DNA of 32,443 nucleotides, from positions 1 through 32,443 of the forward strand of contig JAKVBD010000059.1 of NCBI GenBank assembly GCA_022446985.1, read 5' to 3'. A program made the translations under genes and the position numbers. Source of the stretch: Lentisphaerales bacterium. GTDB lineage: Bacteria > Verrucomicrobiota > Lentisphaeria > Lentisphaerales > Lentisphaeraceae. Of the stretch, positions 31,852-32,443 are shown piece by piece (the stretch's first letter is position 1; every line of letters starts with the position of its first letter). The notes beneath the pieces are model-generated. The model saw nothing but the letters and a program-made list of their open reading frames with translations, made no database searches and was not told the origin of the DNA.

Positions 31852-31945
31852 ATTAACAGAATTTTTTTTATCCACGAACCACACTAGCTCCACGAAAGGT
31901 ATTTTCCCTTGGGAGTGCCACCGTCTCGCGGTAAAAGTCATAATT
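31852..31945 (+). repeat. Composite repeat B-A-C, copy 3
   Basis: GATTAACAGAATTTTTTTTA leads into B (TCCACGAACCACACTAGCTC, CACGAAAGG, to 31899), then A (31910-31933; hairpin ACCG/CGGT), then a degenerate C (TGTTCAGGAAAGTGATG). It is in the same orientation as copy 2 and lies on the other side of the ATPase gene. Confidence 0.75.
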
Positions 31946-31966
31946 GTTCAGGAAAGTGATGTTTAT

Positions 31967-31997
31967 TTCACGCTAAGCCGCCAAGATTTTAAGGATT
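31967..31997. repeat. Degenerate CGCTAAGCCGCCAAG-type repeat
   Basis: TTTCACGCTAAGCCGCCAAG resembles the widespread CGCAAAGCCGCAAAG intergenic repeat of PVC and other genomes (recalled, not searched). It directly abuts and slightly overlaps the stop codon of the helicase-like gene. Confidence 0.5.
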
Positions 31998-32443
31998 AAA
32001 CTACCGGAATACCTATATCTTTAAGATAATTAAACAACTCATCGTAAAACTCAGGTAGTCGAGTCTCGTCTGATTGATCTCCTTCAGGAACGAATAAAAT
32101 CATTCCTTGTCTAGCTCTTGTCATTAATACTCGGTACGCATTTCTAAGATATCGTTGTCTAATTTCATTAGAATTATTATTCCACTTGGTTCCAGAAAAC
32201 GTCTTATATTCCCAATTACCATTCTTTAATCTTAAGTTTGCGTCCCAAGCCAAACAAACCCAATCAAGCTCGAGACCTTGTATGTCGAATTCAGTGGCAA
32301 CATCTTCTAGGAAATTTGAAGATCTGATATCACTCTTATCATTTAGGAACCAATTTTTGCAGTCAATATCTACTTTTACATTTATACCATATGGTTTGAG
32401 CCTTAGTGCACCTGAAGAAGCAATAATCCCAGTCTTCTCATTA
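31996..32443 (-). CDS. DUF2075-type superfamily I helicase-like protein, C-terminal part (runs off the window)
   Basis: The frame is open from the window edge (32443) to TAA at 31996-31998, giving the last 148 residues. The part beyond TTG 32253 was translated by hand: it contains DVATEFDIQGLELDWVCLAW, joining to NLRLK..., then RYLRNAYRVLMTRARQGMIL and FVPEGDQSDETRLPEFYDEL. This matches the C-terminal region of DUF2075 (Schlafen-related SF1) helicases, including the EFDIQGLELD and RVLxTRARxG motifs IV-VI. The N-terminus and Walker motifs lie outside the window. Such proteins are often found in defence or mobile contexts. TTG 32253 is not a true start. Confidence 0.85.
   Translation of the reverse strand, partial: NEKTGIIASSGALRLKPYGINVKVDIDCKNWFLNDKSDIRSSNFLEDVATEFDIQGLELDWVCLAWDANLRLKNGNWEYKTFSGTKWNNNSNEIRQRYLRNAYRVLMTRARQGMILFVPEGDQSDETRLPEFYDELFNYLKDIGIPVV

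Overview
The window reads as a Gram-negative bacterium of the PVC superphylum, most likely a Lentisphaera-like marine member of the Lentisphaerota. This is inferred from the gene mix (a secreted sulfatase of a type common in Planctomycetes/Lentisphaerae, a decayed esterase of a family expanded there, a TonB-dependent receptor, FliW, an AvtA-type aminotransferase) and from degenerate intergenic repeats of the TCCACGAA / GGGAGCACCGGC / ACAGGAT kinds. No rRNA or marker gene is present, so the assignment is not proven. No tRNA, rRNA or CRISPR array was seen.

Left part (1-8150), mostly minus strand: sulfatase; an SDR oxidoreductase with a DyP-type peroxidase; an SPFH/GYF protein with a zinc-ribbon membrane protein (resembling the Bacillus YdjI/YdjG pair) behind a promoter whose -35 box is embedded in a perfect 16-bp palindrome; and a TerB-like protein, a small hypothetical protein and a zinc-ribbon Ser/Thr kinase in one probable operon. 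A 320-bp divergent spacer with three consecutive inverted repeats separates these from a plus-strand gene for an approximately 48-residue protein that ends in a strong terminator.

Middle part (8200-22060): a nitric-oxide defence module (NsrR-like Rrf2 regulator, an NsrR-like site, truncated haemoglobin, an intrinsic terminator/attenuator, and a ferredoxin-FAD-NAD reductase); two kinesin-light-chain-type TPR proteins, one a lipoprotein; an unrecognised 400-residue protein with an odd start; fliW behind a near-consensus sigma-54 promoter, followed by a metallo-beta-lactamase-fold hydrolase; a small secreted basic protein; avtA; an esterase pseudogene with several frameshifts and nonsense codons; a stand-alone cyclic-nucleotide-binding-fold protein; and a TonB-dependent receptor.

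The most interesting region is 22169-29771: eight tightly overlapping plus-strand genes behind one promoter, encoding an H-protein-like lipoyl carrier, a CobW/G3E metallochaperone GTPase, a NifS-type cysteine desulfurase, a radical SAM enzyme, a small Cys-rich protein resembling an HdrA fragment, a two-cluster ferredoxin, a DUF116-polyprenyl synthase fusion and a small alpha/alpha-barrel prenyltransferase-like protein. Together they look like an undescribed isoprenoid pathway needing Fe-S clusters, sulfur, a metal and a lipoyl-type carrier. Product and chemistry are unknown.

The right end (29772-32443) is an accessory region: three copies of a composite degenerate repeat (two flanking a DUF4143 ATPase gene), a 32-bp tandem repeat directly upstream of that gene, and the 3' end of a DUF2075-type helicase gene running off the window.
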